Part shown: positions 7,975 to 16,201 of the stretch, piece by piece
Layout of the letters: each line of letters opens with the position of its first letter
How positions within the stretch are numbered: position 1 is the stretch's first letter
DNA from: Thermococcus cleftensis
GTDB lineage: Archaea; Methanobacteriota_B; Thermococci; Thermococcales; Thermococcaceae
Direction: 5' to 3'
Length of the DNA: 64,000 bases
Assembly: GCF_000265525.1 (NCBI RefSeq)
Contig: NC_018015.1
Span: 1,152,322-1,216,321 of the forward strand
Notes under the pieces: model-generated
Told to the model about the DNA's origin: nothing
The model's input: the letters and a program-made list of their open reading frames with translations, nothing else
Database searches by the model: none
Made by a program: the position numbers and the translations under genes

Positions 7975-9654
7975 ATGAAATACTCCGAGCTGACGGAGCT
8001 GTACAGGAGACTGGAGAAGACCACCCTCAAGACCCTCAAGACCCGCTTTGTGGCGGAGTTCCTGAGGAAAACGCCGGACGACGTTCTTGAGGTCGTTCCA
8101 TACCTTATCCTTGGCAAGGTCTTCCCAGACTGGGACGAGAGGGAGCTTGGTGTAGGTGAGAAGCTCCTCATAAAGTCCGTTTCCATCGCCACCGGCGTCT
8201 CCGAGAGGGAAATCGAGAACTCAGTTAAGGACACCGGTGATCTCGGCGAGAGCGTTGCCCTGGCCCTGAAAAAGAAAAAGCAGAGGAGCTTCTTCTCCCA
8301 GCCGCTGACGATAAAGCGCGTTTACGACACCTTCGTCAAAATAGCCGAGGCCCAGGGGGAGGGGAGCCAGGACAGGAAGATGAAGTATCTGGCCAACCTC
8401 TTTATGGACGCCAAGCCAGAGGAGGGTAAGTATCTGGCCAGAACCGTCCTGGGAACAATGAGAACAGGCGTCGCGGAGGGCATACTGCGCGATGCGATAG
8501 CCGAGGCCTTCAAGGTGAAGCCCGAGCTTGTTGAGCGGGCCTATATGCTGACGAGCGATTTTGGCCACGTGGCCAAGATAGCGAAGCTCGAGGGCAACGA
8601 GGGCCTATCCAGGGTCAGAATCCAGGTGGGCAAGCCCATAAGGCCGATGCTGGCTCAGAACGCGGCGAGCGTGAAGGAAGCCCTGGCGGAAATGGGTGGG
8701 AAGGCGGCGTTCGAGATTAAGTACGATGGCGCTCGCGTTCAGGTTCACAAGGATGGCGATAGGGTCGTGATATACTCCCGTCGGCTGGAGAACGTCACCC
8801 GCTCGATTCCAGAGATAGTCCGGGCGGTGAGGGAGAGCTTAAAGGCCGAAAAGGCGATAGTGGAGGGCGAGCTCGTTGCCGTCGGCGAAGGTGGGAAGCC
8901 GAGGCCCTTCCAGTATGTCCTGAGAAGGTTTAGGAGGAAATACAACATCGAGGAGATGATAGAGAAAATCCCCCTTGAGCTGAACCTCTTCGACGTCCTC
9001 TACGTCGATGGTGAGGGGCTGATAGACACCCCCTTCTCGGAGCGCAGGGAAAAGCTGGAGGAGATAATTTCTCCGGGGGAGCGGATAAGGCTGGCGGAGC
9101 AGCTGGTCACTAAGAGCGCCGAAGAGGCAGAGGCGTTCTACAAGAAAGCCCTGGAACTCGGCCACGAGGGGCTGATGGCCAAAAGGCTGGATTCGGTTTA
9201 CGAGCCCGGAAACAGGGGCAAGAAGTGGCTCAAAATAAAGCCCACGATGGAGGATCTCGATTTGGTCATCATAGGCGCCGAATGGGGTGAGGGGAGGCGT
9301 GCCCACCTGCTCGGCTCCTTCCTCGTGGCTGCTTTCGACCCGCACAGCGGTGAGTTCGTCCCTGTTGGAAAGGTGGGAAGCGGATTCACGGACGAGGACC
9401 TGGCGGAGTTCACGAAGATGCTCAAACCTCTCATAGTTCGCGAGGAGGGCAAGTACGTTGAGATAGAGCCAAAGGTCGTTATCCAGGTTACCTACCAGGA
9501 GATACAAAGGAGCCCGAAGTACGAGAGCGGCTTTGCCCTTCGCTTCCCGCGCTACGTGGCCTTAAGAGAAGACAAGAGTCCGGAGGAAGCGGACACCATT
9601 GAGAGGATCGCCCAGCTCTACGAGTTCCAGGAGAGGTTCAAGGCGAAGAGGTGA
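7975..9654 (+). CDS. lig: ATP-dependent DNA ligase
   Basis: The 559-residue enzyme seals nicks in replication and repair. Domains in order: an N-terminal DNA-binding domain (about 1-215), the adenylation domain with motif [11 protein letters not shown] (the lysine that receives AMP is K249), and an OB-fold domain near the C-terminus with KWLKIKP as motif V. Length equals that of known Thermococcus and Pyrococcus ligases. The start ATG follows GGTGGTGAG. The 3' end overlaps the convergent PrsW-like gene by 17 nt. Confidence 0.97.
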   Translation: MKYSELTELYRRLEKTTLKTLKTRFVAEFLRKTPDDVLEVVPYLILGKVFPDWDERELGVGEKLLIKSVSIATGVSEREIENSVKDTGDLGESVALALKKKKQRSFFSQPLTIKRVYDTFVKIAEAQGEGSQDRKMKYLANLFMDAKPEEGKYLARTVLGTMRTGVAEGILRDAIAEAFKVKPELVERAYMLTSDFGHVAKIAKLEGNEGLSRVRIQVGKPIRPMLAQNAASVKEALAEMGGKAAFEIKYDGARVQVHKDGDRVVIYSRRLENVTRSIPEIVRAVRESLKAEKAIVEGELVAVGEGGKPRPFQYVLRRFRRKYNIEEMIEKIPLELNLFDVLYVDGEGLIDTPFSERREKLEEIISPGERIRLAEQLVTKSAEEAEAFYKKALELGHEGLMAKRLDSVYEPGNRGKKWLKIKPTMEDLDLVIIGAEWGEGRRAHLLGSFLVAAFDPHSGEFVPVGKVGSGFTDEDLAEFTKMLKPLIVREEGKYVEIEPKVVIQVTYQEIQRSPKYESGFALRFPRYVALREDKSPEEADTIERIAQLYEFQERFKAKR

Positions 9655-10357
9655 CCTCGGCCGTTCCTTCCTCCTTTGTTCCTTCTTCCTCTTCGGGAAT
9701 CAGCCTTCCGGCCAGTTCAGCGGCTTTTTTGGCCATCACTGGAGTTGCCAAGATGAAGAGTGTTGATATTCCGGCGAGAAAAGCGGCCACGTTTCCTGAA
9801 TAACCCCCGACCACCGCCAGGGAGGGGAGGTCGTAGAGGGCATGGGCCGTAATCGAGAAGGCCAGTCCTGAGAAGCGCTCCCTTCCACTCCCTCCCAGCA
9901 GGAAGCCAACGGAAATGGCCGCCCAGACCGTGTGGAGTCCCATCAGCACTATCCTCACGGCCACGAGGTAGGGTTCCTGGTTCAGGGCGAAGATTCCGGC
10001 CGTGTACATTATCCCCTCTGTAATTCCGAGGAACAGGCCAGTCCCTATCACGAGCTTCCACCGCTGCCAGTCTGGGAAGCGCTCGAAGAACTTGAGGGGG
10101 AGCAGCTTTACTGACTCCTCCACAACACCGGCGACGAAAGCCAGAACCAGCCAGGCTTGGAGCGCCAGGAAGGGAAACTCGAGGAACGAGGCTATGACCA
10201 GTCCCAAAATGCTCATCGCGAAGGCCTGGGCCTTCCAGCCGCTCTTGGGAAAGGAGCGCCACCTCTGGAGGGTGTACCTGACGGCGAGAAGAACTGAGAT
10301 GCCCCCGACGACCGTTATGATCCCGAAGTAGTACTCGATGACCTTCTCAGGTGTCAT
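9638..10357 (-). CDS. PrsW-family intramembrane protease-like protein
   Basis: The 239-residue membrane protein has about seven predicted spans. It carries the glutamate, FxxxE and histidine motifs of the PrsW (CPBP-related) family: [29 protein letters not shown] and AHALYDLPS. These residues form a putative metal-free or metal-dependent intramembrane protease site. The C-terminal tail is a Glu-rich cytoplasmic extension. PrsW cleaves anti-sigma factors in bacteria; archaea lack those, so the substrate here is unknown. The promoter would lie between this gene and pyrE, which diverges from it. Confidence 0.75.
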   Translation of the reverse strand: MTPEKVIEYYFGIITVVGGISVLLAVRYTLQRWRSFPKSGWKAQAFAMSILGLVIASFLEFPFLALQAWLVLAFVAGVVEESVKLLPLKFFERFPDWQRWKLVIGTGLFLGITEGIMYTAGIFALNQEPYLVAVRIVLMGLHTVWAAISVGFLLGGSGRERFSGLAFSITAHALYDLPSLAVVGGYSGNVAAFLAGISTLFILATPVMAKKAAELAGRLIPEEEEGTKEEGTAEVTSSP

Positions 10358-10464
10358 GGTAGTTCATTCACCATCAGGTCTTATTAACCTTGGCCTCAAC
10401 TTTTTTAAGCTTCCTGTCCATTTTTCAGTCAATGGGTGGAGAAATTTACACGAGGGTGTTCAAT

Positions 10465-11025
10465 ATGAGGGAGCTCAAGGAGAGGCTCATCGAGATGTTC
10501 TTCTCCGAGGAGGCTGTACTCTTCGGGCACTTCGTACTAACGTCCGGGAAGGAGAGCGACTACTACATCAACGTCAAGAAGCTCTCCACCAATCCGGAGG
10601 CGCTCAAGCTCATAGCACGGCTGATGAGGGAAACGGCCGAAGAGAGGGGCATAGACTTCGACCGCGTTGCCGGTCCGGAGCTTGGGGCCGTCCCCATAGC
10701 GACCGCGCTGGCTTTGGAGACCGGAAAGCCCCTGGTCATAGTCAGGAAGAAGCCCAAGGGTCACGGCACTGGGAGCCAGATCGAGGGAGAGGTTAAGCCG
10801 GGGGAGAGAATCCTCCTCGTCGAGGACGTGACGACGACGGGCGGAAGCGTCCTCCGCGCGGCCGAGGTTCTGGAGAAAGCAGGAGCCAAAATAGCAGCCA
10901 TAAGCGTGGTCGTGGATCGGGAGGAGGGCGCGGAGGAGAGGATAGGTGAGGAGTACACCTTCCTCCCGCTCGTCGGGGTCTCAGAGCTTTTTGAGAGAAG
11001 AGACGTTCGTTCCGCGGAGCAGTGA
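10465..11025 (+). CDS. pyrE: Orotate phosphoribosyltransferase
   Basis: The enzyme joins orotate to PRPP to form OMP in pyrimidine synthesis. The 186-residue product has the PRPP-binding motif [12 protein letters not shown], the flexible loop [15 protein letters not shown] and the N-terminal [16 protein letters not shown] segment that binds orotate. The start at 10465 follows GAGGGTG; the upstream open frame to 10390 runs through the promoter. The 3' end overlaps the convergent MinD-like gene by 45 nt. Confidence 0.95.
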   Translation: MRELKERLIEMFFSEEAVLFGHFVLTSGKESDYYINVKKLSTNPEALKLIARLMRETAEERGIDFDRVAGPELGAVPIATALALETGKPLVIVRKKPKGHGTGSQIEGEVKPGERILLVEDVTTTGGSVLRAAEVLEKAGAKIAAISVVVDREEGAEERIGEEYTFLPLVGVSELFERRDVRSAEQ

Positions 11026-11814
11026 TGCCAGGGCATCGTAGAGCCTCGAGAAAAGTCCCTTCTTCCTTTTCTCCCCGAACACCCATTCGTCGAGTATCTC
11101 CCCGCTCTCACCTATAGCCTTCGAGGCCTTGGCGTGGGGGGCGTGGTCGATGACAGGCCTGCCGTAGTTGGTCGCCTCCGGAACTCTGTGATCGAAGGGT
11201 ATCACCCCGACCACCGGGACATCGACGCTGTACTCTAGGAAATCGATTATGTCATCGACGTTGCTCGAGGATTCCCTGACCTTGTTGAGTACGACGCCGA
11301 CCTTGAGGCCGTAGGCGTCGCCGAGGGACTTGAGCTTTATGACCTCGTTCTCTATCATTCTGTGGACGGAGTAGATGGGACAGCGCTCTATCTCCACTAT
11401 GATTAACTGATACTGGGCAAGCCGAAAGGTGGATATCGTGTCGAAGGGAATGCCAACCGGGGAGTCTATTATCGTGATGTTATACCTGGACTGTATCTCC
11501 CTCACTATATCCCTCAGCCTTTTCTGGTCGAGGTCTATGACGTCATAGAGCTTTGAACTTCCCGGCAGTATGTCCGTTCCCGTCCTCGGATCGTGATACA
11601 CGGCGTCGATAACCCTCATCTCAGGATTCTTCAAGAGGGTGTGAATGTTGTACTGGGGGGCATATATTCCGAAGTGAAAGGCGAGCTTTGGAAGGTACAG
11701 GTCGCCATCGACGACAAGCGAGCGGTAGCCCTTCTTCGAGAAGTATGCTCCAAGGTTGGAGGTCATCGTCGTCTTTCCCGCCCCTCCCCTGCCGGTAATG
11801 ACCACTGATACCAT
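10981..11814 (-). CDS. MinD/ParA-like ATPase
   Basis: The 277-residue protein starts with a deviant Walker A motif, GRGGAGKTT, followed by [11 protein letters not shown] (switch I region) and [13 protein letters not shown] (Walker B). This is the MinD/ParA/Mrp fold, which works as an ATP-driven dimer in positioning, partition or cofactor assembly. The C-terminal about 30 residues are basic with alternating hydrophobic residues ([14 protein letters not shown]), which could form a MinD-like membrane-targeting helix. A small winged-helix gene lies 53 nt upstream on the same strand, suggesting a two-gene unit. Partner and function unknown. Confidence 0.8.
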   Translation of the reverse strand: MVSVVITGRGGAGKTTMTSNLGAYFSKKGYRSLVVDGDLYLPKLAFHFGIYAPQYNIHTLLKNPEMRVIDAVYHDPRTGTDILPGSSKLYDVIDLDQKRLRDIVREIQSRYNITIIDSPVGIPFDTISTFRLAQYQLIIVEIERCPIYSVHRMIENEVIKLKSLGDAYGLKVGVVLNKVRESSSNVDDIIDFLEYSVDVPVVGVIPFDHRVPEATNYGRPVIDHAPHAKASKAIGESGEILDEWVFGEKRKKGLFSRLYDALASLLRGTNVSSLKKL

Positions 11815-11867
11815 AAACTAGGCCCCCTTTGAATTGTTCGGTTTCAAGAAAATGATTGAAGAACAGG

Positions 11868-12083
11868 TCAGAGGTAATCCTCGATGGTCTTTGCCCTGAC
11901 CATTATTGCGGCCTTGTCCTGGCCGTAGAAGACCTCAACGAGACCGTCGGATTCGAGCTCTTTAACCGCCCGAAAAACTGCGGGCGCAGGTGTCTCCAGT
12001 TCGGCGCTCAGGGTCTGGAGGGCAACGGCCCTCTTCTTGGTGGCGAGGATTTTATACACCACATCTTTGCGTCGGCCGAACAT
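11868..12083 (-). CDS. Small winged-helix DNA-binding protein
   Basis: The 71-residue protein is a single winged helix-turn-helix domain. It runs VYKILATKKRAVALQTLSAE, then a recognition helix AVFRAVKELESDGLVE and a wing VEVFYGQDKAAIMV. It has no ligand-binding domain. It starts at an ATG without a clear ribosome binding site. A TATA-like GGTTTATTTAG (minus strand, about 12115-12126) lies about 35 nt upstream, so the mRNA is probably leaderless. The MinD-like ATPase follows on the same strand; the pair may form a regulator or segregation unit, but this is inference. Confidence 0.7.
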   Translation of the reverse strand: MFGRRKDVVYKILATKKRAVALQTLSAELETPAPAVFRAVKELESDGLVEVFYGQDKAAIMVRAKTIEDYL

Positions 12084-12191
12084 CAGACGGCACCGTTAGT
12101 AATTACGTCCCCGAACTAAATAAACCTTCCGCGGCCAGAATTGGCCATCTTTCAAGGGCAGGTTTATAAGGCGTGCAGGTTATGGTGGAGC

Positions 12192-13445
12192 ATGCGCGGG
12201 GTTGTGGAGAGACTGGACTTGGAGGGCCTTGGGGTAGTGAGGGACGGGAGGAGGGAGGTGCACGTTCCATTCACCGCACCCGGGGACGTCGTTGAGGTCA
12301 AAAAATGGCGGAGGAAGAAGCGCACCTTGATTGCCACAGATTTTGAGGTGGTTGAACCCTCCCCAGAGCGGACGGAGCCCGTCTGTCCCTATTTCGGCGT
12401 CTGCGGCGGCTGTCTCCTTCAGCACATTCCCTACGAAAGGCAGGTGGAGTTCAAGGAGGAGAAACTCTCGACACTCCTTGGCATGGACATCAAGGTCATA
12501 CCCTCCCCGGTGATTTACGGTCATAGAAACAGGATTGATGTTGTCATTTCGACAAGGGGCATAGGCTTCAGGCGCCGCGGAACCTGGTGGGACGCGGTCG
12601 ATATCGAGCACTGCCCCGTTTTCGGCGAGGTGAGCGGGAGGATTCTCCGCTCCCTGAGGGAGTTCATAGAAGACTCCAAGCCGAGCCTCTACGAGATACG
12701 GCGGAACGAGGGCTTCCTGCGCTACATCGTCATAAGGGAGGGCAAGTTCACGGGCGAGCTGATGGTGAACCTGGTGACGTCGGAGGGTTCCCTGCCGGAG
12801 CGCTTTCCAGAGTACTTTGACTACGCGGACTCGATATACTGGAGCGTGAACAGAACCCAGAGCGACGTCTCTTACGGCGAGATAGAGCGCTTTTGGAAGG
12901 CCGAGTTTATAAGGGAGAGACTGGACGACGTCACCTACCTGATTCACCCGAACAGCTTCTTCCAGACCAACAGCTATCAGGCCGTGACGTTGGTTAGAAA
13001 GGTGGCGGAGCTGGTGGACGGGGATAGCGTTCTCGACCTCTACTCGGGCGTTGGGACGTTCGGCGTTTACCTTGCGAAGAGGGGCTTTAAGGTTGAGGGG
13101 ATTGAGGTGAACCCCTTCGCGGTGGAGATGGCCAACAAAAACGCGGAGCTGAACGGCGTTGAGGCTAGCTTTATGGTCGGGGAGGACAGGGACGTGGAAA
13201 GCCTGGCCAGATACGACACTGTAATAGTCGATCCGCCGCGGGCGGGCCTTCACCCCAAGCTGATTCGGAAAATCTTAAAAGACAAACCTCCAAGCATCGT
13301 TTACGTCTCCTGCAACCCCGGAACCCTCGCCCAGAACCTTGAGGTGCTGGGGGAGAAGTACGCGGTCGAGAGCGCCATTGGCATTGACATGTTCCCCCAC
13401 ACGCCCCACGTGGAGACGGTTGTCAAACTTAAACTCAAGGTTTAA
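12192..13445 (+). CDS. RNA m5U methyltransferase, TrmA/RumA family
   Basis: The 417-residue enzyme methylates C5 of uridine in tRNA or rRNA using SAM. Visible parts: an N-terminal TRAM-like domain (about 1-55), the 4Fe-4S motif CPYFGVCGGC, a SAM site (DLYSGVGTFGVYLAK, EGIEVNPFAVEMA), VDPPRAG, and the catalytic cysteine C374 in YVSCNPGT. Thermococcales carry two paralogues, one for tRNA U54 and one for 23S rRNA; sequence alone does not tell me which this is. A TATA-like GGTTTATAAGG at about 12161-12171 gives a very short leader, which fixes the start at 12192 rather than 12141. Confidence 0.9.
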   Translation: MRGVVERLDLEGLGVVRDGRREVHVPFTAPGDVVEVKKWRRKKRTLIATDFEVVEPSPERTEPVCPYFGVCGGCLLQHIPYERQVEFKEEKLSTLLGMDIKVIPSPVIYGHRNRIDVVISTRGIGFRRRGTWWDAVDIEHCPVFGEVSGRILRSLREFIEDSKPSLYEIRRNEGFLRYIVIREGKFTGELMVNLVTSEGSLPERFPEYFDYADSIYWSVNRTQSDVSYGEIERFWKAEFIRERLDDVTYLIHPNSFFQTNSYQAVTLVRKVAELVDGDSVLDLYSGVGTFGVYLAKRGFKVEGIEVNPFAVEMANKNAELNGVEASFMVGEDRDVESLARYDTVIVDPPRAGLHPKLIRKILKDKPPSIVYVSCNPGTLAQNLEVLGEKYAVESAIGIDMFPHTPHVETVVKLKLKV

Positions 13446-13514
13446 CTTTAGAACCGATAAGTTCAAAAGCTTAATATACTTGGTCTGCATAATGTTAGTT
13501 AGAGGTGATGAAAG

Positions 13515-13940
13515 ATGCTTGACGAAAGGGACAGGATCATAATCGAGATGCTCACCAAGGACGCACGCACCCCGTTCACGGAGATAGCGAAGGTCCTTGG
13601 CATAAGCGAGACGGCCGTTAGGAAGCGCGTGAAGGCACTCGAAGAGGCTGGCGTTATAAAGCAGTACACCGTCGTGGTGGACCCCTCAAAGCTCGGCTAC
13701 AACCTCGTCAGCCTGACCGGTGTTGATACCCTCCCCGAGAAGATCTTCGATGTGGCCGAGAAGCTCAAGGAGTTCGACTTCGTGAGGGAGGTTTACCTCA
13801 CCAGCGGCGACCACATGATAATGGCCGAGGTCTGGGCCAAGGACGGGGAGGACCTCTCGGACATAATCTCCAACAAGATAGGCCGCCTCGATGGCGTCAC
13901 CAAGGTCTGCCCCGCGATAATACTCGAGAAGCTCAAGTGA
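13515..13940 (+). CDS. lrpA: Lrp/AsnC-family transcriptional regulator LrpA
   Basis: The 141-residue protein has an N-terminal helix-turn-helix ([20 protein letters not shown], about residues 16-35) and a C-terminal RAM/ACT-like ligand-binding and oligomerisation domain. The sequence, including [12 protein letters not shown] at the C-terminus, closely follows Pyrococcus furiosus LrpA, which represses its own promoter. The promoter here is AGCTTAATATAC (about 13469-13480), and the start follows AGAGGTGATGAAAG. Autoregulation at the TATA region is expected from the Pyrococcus orthologue but not visible as a clean palindrome. Confidence 0.92.
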   Translation: MLDERDRIIIEMLTKDARTPFTEIAKVLGISETAVRKRVKALEEAGVIKQYTVVVDPSKLGYNLVSLTGVDTLPEKIFDVAEKLKEFDFVREVYLTSGDHMIMAEVWAKDGEDLSDIISNKIGRLDGVTKVCPAIILEKLK

Positions 13941-13942
13941 GA

Positions 13943-13973
13943 CACGCCAACCGGCGTGCACTTTTCTGATTTT
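13943..13973 (+). terminator. Hairpin with T-tract after lrpA
   Basis: CACGCC (13943-13948) pairs with GGCGTG (13953-13958) around an AACC loop and is followed by CACTTTTCTGATTTTT. It begins two bases after the lrpA stop codon and probably ends that transcript. Confidence 0.6.
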
Positions 13974-14086
13974 TAGCCGACTGACGGTAAGGGGCGATGG
14001 CGTTATTTGGCCAGTTCTCGCATTTTAGGCTGAGAGATTGGGACTTTAGATGCCCCTTCGGAAAATGACCACTCCCCGCAAGCACT

Positions 14087-14306
14087 GAAGTTTCGCCAAA
14101 AGTTTGTAGCTCTCAAAGGAGAACACGCTCAAACAACTCCCAACAAGGGGTTATTCCTCTCTTGACGCCCTTCGGGCGTCTTTTTAGAGGTAAACCCGCA
14201 CTCGCAGGGCAGTTTTGAATGTTCTCGAGTTTAAAACGACCATTCCCGAGAAAACCACCCAAAATTTTAACCTTTTCAAAAAGAGCTACCAACTTTGATG
14301 AAACTT
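14087..14306. repeat. 27-nt imperfect inverted repeat bracketing non-coding DNA
   Basis: The left arm (14087-14113) runs GAAGTTTC-GCC-AAAAGTTTGTAGCTCT on the plus strand. The right arm (14282-14306) reads GAAGTTTC-ATC-AAAGTTGGTAGCTCT on the minus strand. About 23 of 27 positions agree with one gap. The 168 nt between them hold a strong hairpin (14156-14190) and no credible gene. The right arm also forms part of a perfect 8-bp hairpin, TGAAACTT/AAGTTTCA (14299-14323), directly after the tRNA-Trp gene. Confidence 0.6.
14156..14190 (+). terminator. Strong GC hairpin followed by T5
   Basis: GACGCCC (14164-14170) and GGGCGTC (14174-14180) form a perfect 7-bp stem with a TTC loop, followed by TTTTT. 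Outer flanks CCTCT and AGAGG can extend the pairing. It looks like an intrinsic-type terminator for plus-strand transcripts, although lrpA has its own hairpin 200 nt upstream. This hints at another short transcript from 13.97-14.16 kb. Confidence 0.55.
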
Positions 14307-14324
14307 CGCCAAGCAAAGTTTCAA

Positions 14325-14464
14325 TGGTGGGGGCGCGGGGATTTGAACCCCGGTCCGCGGGTTTCTCCGGGTCAGAGCTCCAAAGGCTCATCCCCAATCA
14401 GCAAACCCGCAAGTCCTCATACCTCTGGAGCCCGCGATGATGGACCAGGCTACACCACGCCCCC
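14325..14464 (-). tRNA. tRNA-Trp (CCA) with a 62-nt intron, CCA end encoded
   Basis: On the minus strand the 7-bp acceptor stem GGGGGCG pairs with CGCCCCC, followed by A and an encoded CCA (14325-14327). The anticodon stem GCGGG/CCCGC encloses C-U-CCA-G, anticodon CCA for tryptophan. The T arm CGGGG-TTCAAAT-CCCCG is canonical. A 62-nt intron (14363-14424) interrupts the anticodon loop after the base 3' of the anticodon, the usual archaeal site. Without intron and CCA the tRNA is 75 nt. The TATA box GTTTATAAAC (14491-14500) lies 27 nt upstream. Confidence 0.96.
14363..14424 (-). ncRNA. Box C/D guide RNA inside the tRNA-Trp intron
   Basis: Box D' (CTGA, 14398-14401) and box D (CTGA, 14372-14375) are clear. 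Box C is ATGAGGA (14414-14420) and C' is a degenerate GATGAG near 14387-14392. The guide before D (TTTGGAGCT) pairs with the anticodon loop GCUCCA; the base five upstream of D pairs with C34 of the anticodon. The guide before D' (GCGGGTTT) pairs with AAACCCGC at the intron/3'-exon junction; the base five upstream of D' pairs with position 39. This matches the archaeal pre-tRNA-Trp intron that directs 2'-O-methylation at C34 and position 39 of its own transcript. Confidence 0.9.
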
Positions 14465-14490
14465 GTCCGGCTTAAGCTTAGCGGGAGGAG

Positions 14491-14500
14491 GTTTATAAAC
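14491..14500 (-). promoter_or_regulatory. TATA box of tRNA-Trp
   Basis: GTTTATAAAC is a self-complementary TATA element 27 nt upstream of the tRNA 5' end. The plus-strand gene at 14558 probably uses a separate element, TTTTATTAAC (14515-14524). Confidence 0.6.
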
Positions 14501-14557
14501 TTTGCTCCCGGAAGTTTTATTAACTTTGGCTTACAAAAATATTTCGAGGTGGTAAAG

Positions 14558-14794
14558 ATGGAGGAGCCCATAGTCATAGGAAAGGACAAGTTCAGGATAA
14601 GCGAGGACGAGACCGCCAGGAGGGAACTCCGGGTCATGAAGGTTCACGACGACGTCATACAGATTCAGGAGGAGGTCCACGGTATAATAGCTCTCGTCGG
14701 AGCAAGTTCGAGCGTGAACATCAAGAAGGATGAGCTCAGGAACCTCATCAAGGTCGTTAAGGAGCAGTTCGGCTGGACAGACATCTGCGAGTGA
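14558..14794 (+). CDS. Small conserved archaeal protein of unknown function
   Basis: The 78-residue protein begins MEEPIVIGKDKFRISEDE and contains a long amphipathic stretch (LRVMKVHDDVIQIQEEVHGI) followed by a mixed alpha/beta part ending in FGWTDICE. It has no signal, membrane span or metal motif. Start 14558 follows GAGGTGGTAAAG. Single-gene unit upstream of fbp but with its own promoter. Function unknown. Confidence 0.7.
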   Translation: MEEPIVIGKDKFRISEDETARRELRVMKVHDDVIQIQEEVHGIIALVGASSSVNIKKDELRNLIKVVKEQFGWTDICE

Positions 14795-14849
14795 TATCCT
14801 TTCGTTCTTTCCTTGCCCTAGGGCTGCTGAATTTTGACTTCTTCTTGTG

Positions 14850-14866
14850 TATCATCGACGGTGATA
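14850..14866 (+). promoter_or_regulatory. Tgr/TrmBL1 motif upstream of the fbp TATA box
   Basis: TATCAT-CGACG-GTGATA matches the Thermococcales glycolytic motif TATCAC-N5-GTGATA with one mismatch. It lies six bases upstream of the TATA box TTTTATAAG (14873-14881). Known Tgr sites upstream of BRE/TATA activate gluconeogenic genes, which is the expected direction for fbp. Confidence 0.85.
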
Positions 14867-14913
14867 TTAACGTTTTATAAGCATAAAAGTGGTTAAAGCT
14901 ACCGGTGGTTGCC

Positions 14914-16041
14914 ATGGCCGTTGGAGAGAAGATAACCCTAAGCGTCATCAAGGCCGACATCGGCGGCTGGCCCGGACACTCCAGGGTGCACCCTCAGCTC
15001 GTCGAGACGGCCGAGGAAGTCCTCTCAAAGGCTGTCGAGGAGGGAACGATAATCGACTTCTACGTCGCCACCTGCGGCGATGACCTCCAGCTAATAATGA
15101 CCCACAGGAAGGGTGTAGACAGCCCTGATGTCCACGGTCTTGCCTGGAAGGCCTTCGAGGAGGCCACAAAGGTTGCCAAGGAGCTCGGCCTCTACGGTGC
15201 CGGCCAGGATCTTCTCAAGGACGCCTTCAGTGGTAACGTCCGCGGAATGGGGCCGGGAGTTGCTGAGATGGAGATAACGCTGAGAAAGAGCGAGCCGGTG
15301 GTTACATTCCACATGGACAAGACCGAACCCGGTGCCTTCAACCTCCCGATATTCAGAATGTTCGCGGATCCTTTCAACACCGCCGGCCTAGTCATCGACC
15401 CGAACATGCACATGGGCTTCCGCTTCGAGGTCTGGGACATAAAGGAGCACAAGCGCGTTATCCTCAGCACTCCGGAGGAGCTCTACGACCTCCTCGCCCT
15501 CATCGGCGCCAAGAGCAGGTACGTCATCAAGCGCGTCTTCCCGAAGGAGGGCCACAAGATAGCCAAGGACGAGCCGGTCGCTGTTGTGAGCACCGAGAAG
15601 CTCTTTGAAATAGCCGGTGAGTACATAGGGAAGGACGACCCGGTCGCCATCGTCCGCGCCCAGAGTGGACTTCCAGCTCTCGGCGAGGTTCTCGAGCCAT
15701 TCGCCTTCCCGCACCTCGTCAGCGGGTGGATGAGGGGTTCCCACAACGGACCGATAATGCCCGTCCCGATGCACCAGGCCAACCCGACGAGGTTCGACGG
15801 CCCGCCAAGAGTTGTTGCCCTCGGCTGGCAGATAAGCCCTGAAGGAAAGCTCGTCGGTCCGGTTGATCTGTTCGACGACCCGGCCTTTGACTACGCAAGG
15901 CAGAAGGCCCTTGAGATTGCTGAATACATACGCAGACACGGGCCCTTCGAGCCCCACAGGCTCCCGATGGAGGACATGGAGTACACCACCCTTCCGGGCG
16001 TCCTGGAGAGACTCGAAGAGCGCTTTGAGGACATAGAGTGA
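14914..16041 (+). CDS. fbp: Fructose-1,6-bisphosphate aldolase/phosphatase
   Basis: This 375-residue bifunctional enzyme condenses triose phosphates to FBP and hydrolyses it to fructose 6-phosphate, the committed gluconeogenic step in archaea. It carries metal ligands in IKADIGGWPGHSRVHP and ATCGDDLQL, the DPNMHMGF loop, the Schiff-base lysine region SRYVIKR, and SGWMRGSHNGP. Length matches the T. kodakarensis enzyme. Start 14914 is preceded by CCGGTGGTTGCC. Transcription is expected to rise on gluconeogenic growth through the Tgr site at 14850-14866. GAPOR, the opposing glycolytic enzyme, follows with its own promoter. Confidence 0.97.
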   Translation: MAVGEKITLSVIKADIGGWPGHSRVHPQLVETAEEVLSKAVEEGTIIDFYVATCGDDLQLIMTHRKGVDSPDVHGLAWKAFEEATKVAKELGLYGAGQDLLKDAFSGNVRGMGPGVAEMEITLRKSEPVVTFHMDKTEPGAFNLPIFRMFADPFNTAGLVIDPNMHMGFRFEVWDIKEHKRVILSTPEELYDLLALIGAKSRYVIKRVFPKEGHKIAKDEPVAVVSTEKLFEIAGEYIGKDDPVAIVRAQSGLPALGEVLEPFAFPHLVSGWMRGSHNGPIMPVPMHQANPTRFDGPPRVVALGWQISPEGKLVGPVDLFDDPAFDYARQKALEIAEYIRRHGPFEPHRLPMEDMEYTTLPGVLERLEERFEDIE

Positions 16042-16169
16042 GTCCTCCTTTTTCTCCTTTGGTTCCCTCAACGTTTCTTGGCCGTCCCGATTGCTAAGAT
16101 TTTTAAAACCTCGCGTCCAACTTTTTTGATAGACCCATCGGAAGCCTTAAATATTCTCCTCCCAAAAAC

Positions 16170-16186
16170 TAACACTCGGAGTGATA
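16170..16186 (+). promoter_or_regulatory. Tgr motif downstream of the GAPOR TATA box
   Basis: TAACAC-TCGGA-GTGATA is a one-mismatch copy of the TATCAC-N5-GTGATA motif. It lies downstream of the TATA element CTTAAATATT (16146-16155) and overlaps the likely transcription start. Sites at this position repress glycolytic genes when sugar is absent, the mirror of the fbp arrangement. Confidence 0.85.
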
Positions 16187-16201
16187 CAAAGGGGTGAGAG
16201 C

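Larger units (their letters stand above)
13974..14557. other. Non-coding region around tRNA-Trp
   Basis: No open frame here has a ribosome binding site or coding bias. Content: the inverted repeat pair (14087-14306), the GC hairpin with T5 (14156-14190), tRNA-Trp with intron, and the promoters of tRNA-Trp and of the small gene at 14558. The 13974-14085 stretch shows only a weak TATA-like GCATTTTAGG near 14020-14030. Confidence 0.5.

Noticed and set aside
13974-14160. Structured RNA such as RNase P or SRP RNA
   Set aside because: The stretch is too AT-rich and unstructured for a stable RNA of a hyperthermophile, and no conserved core sequence is visible.
14113-14397. Open frame on the minus strand in the tRNA-Trp region
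   Set aside because: It runs through the tRNA intron and hairpins, lacks a ribosome binding site and shows no coding bias.
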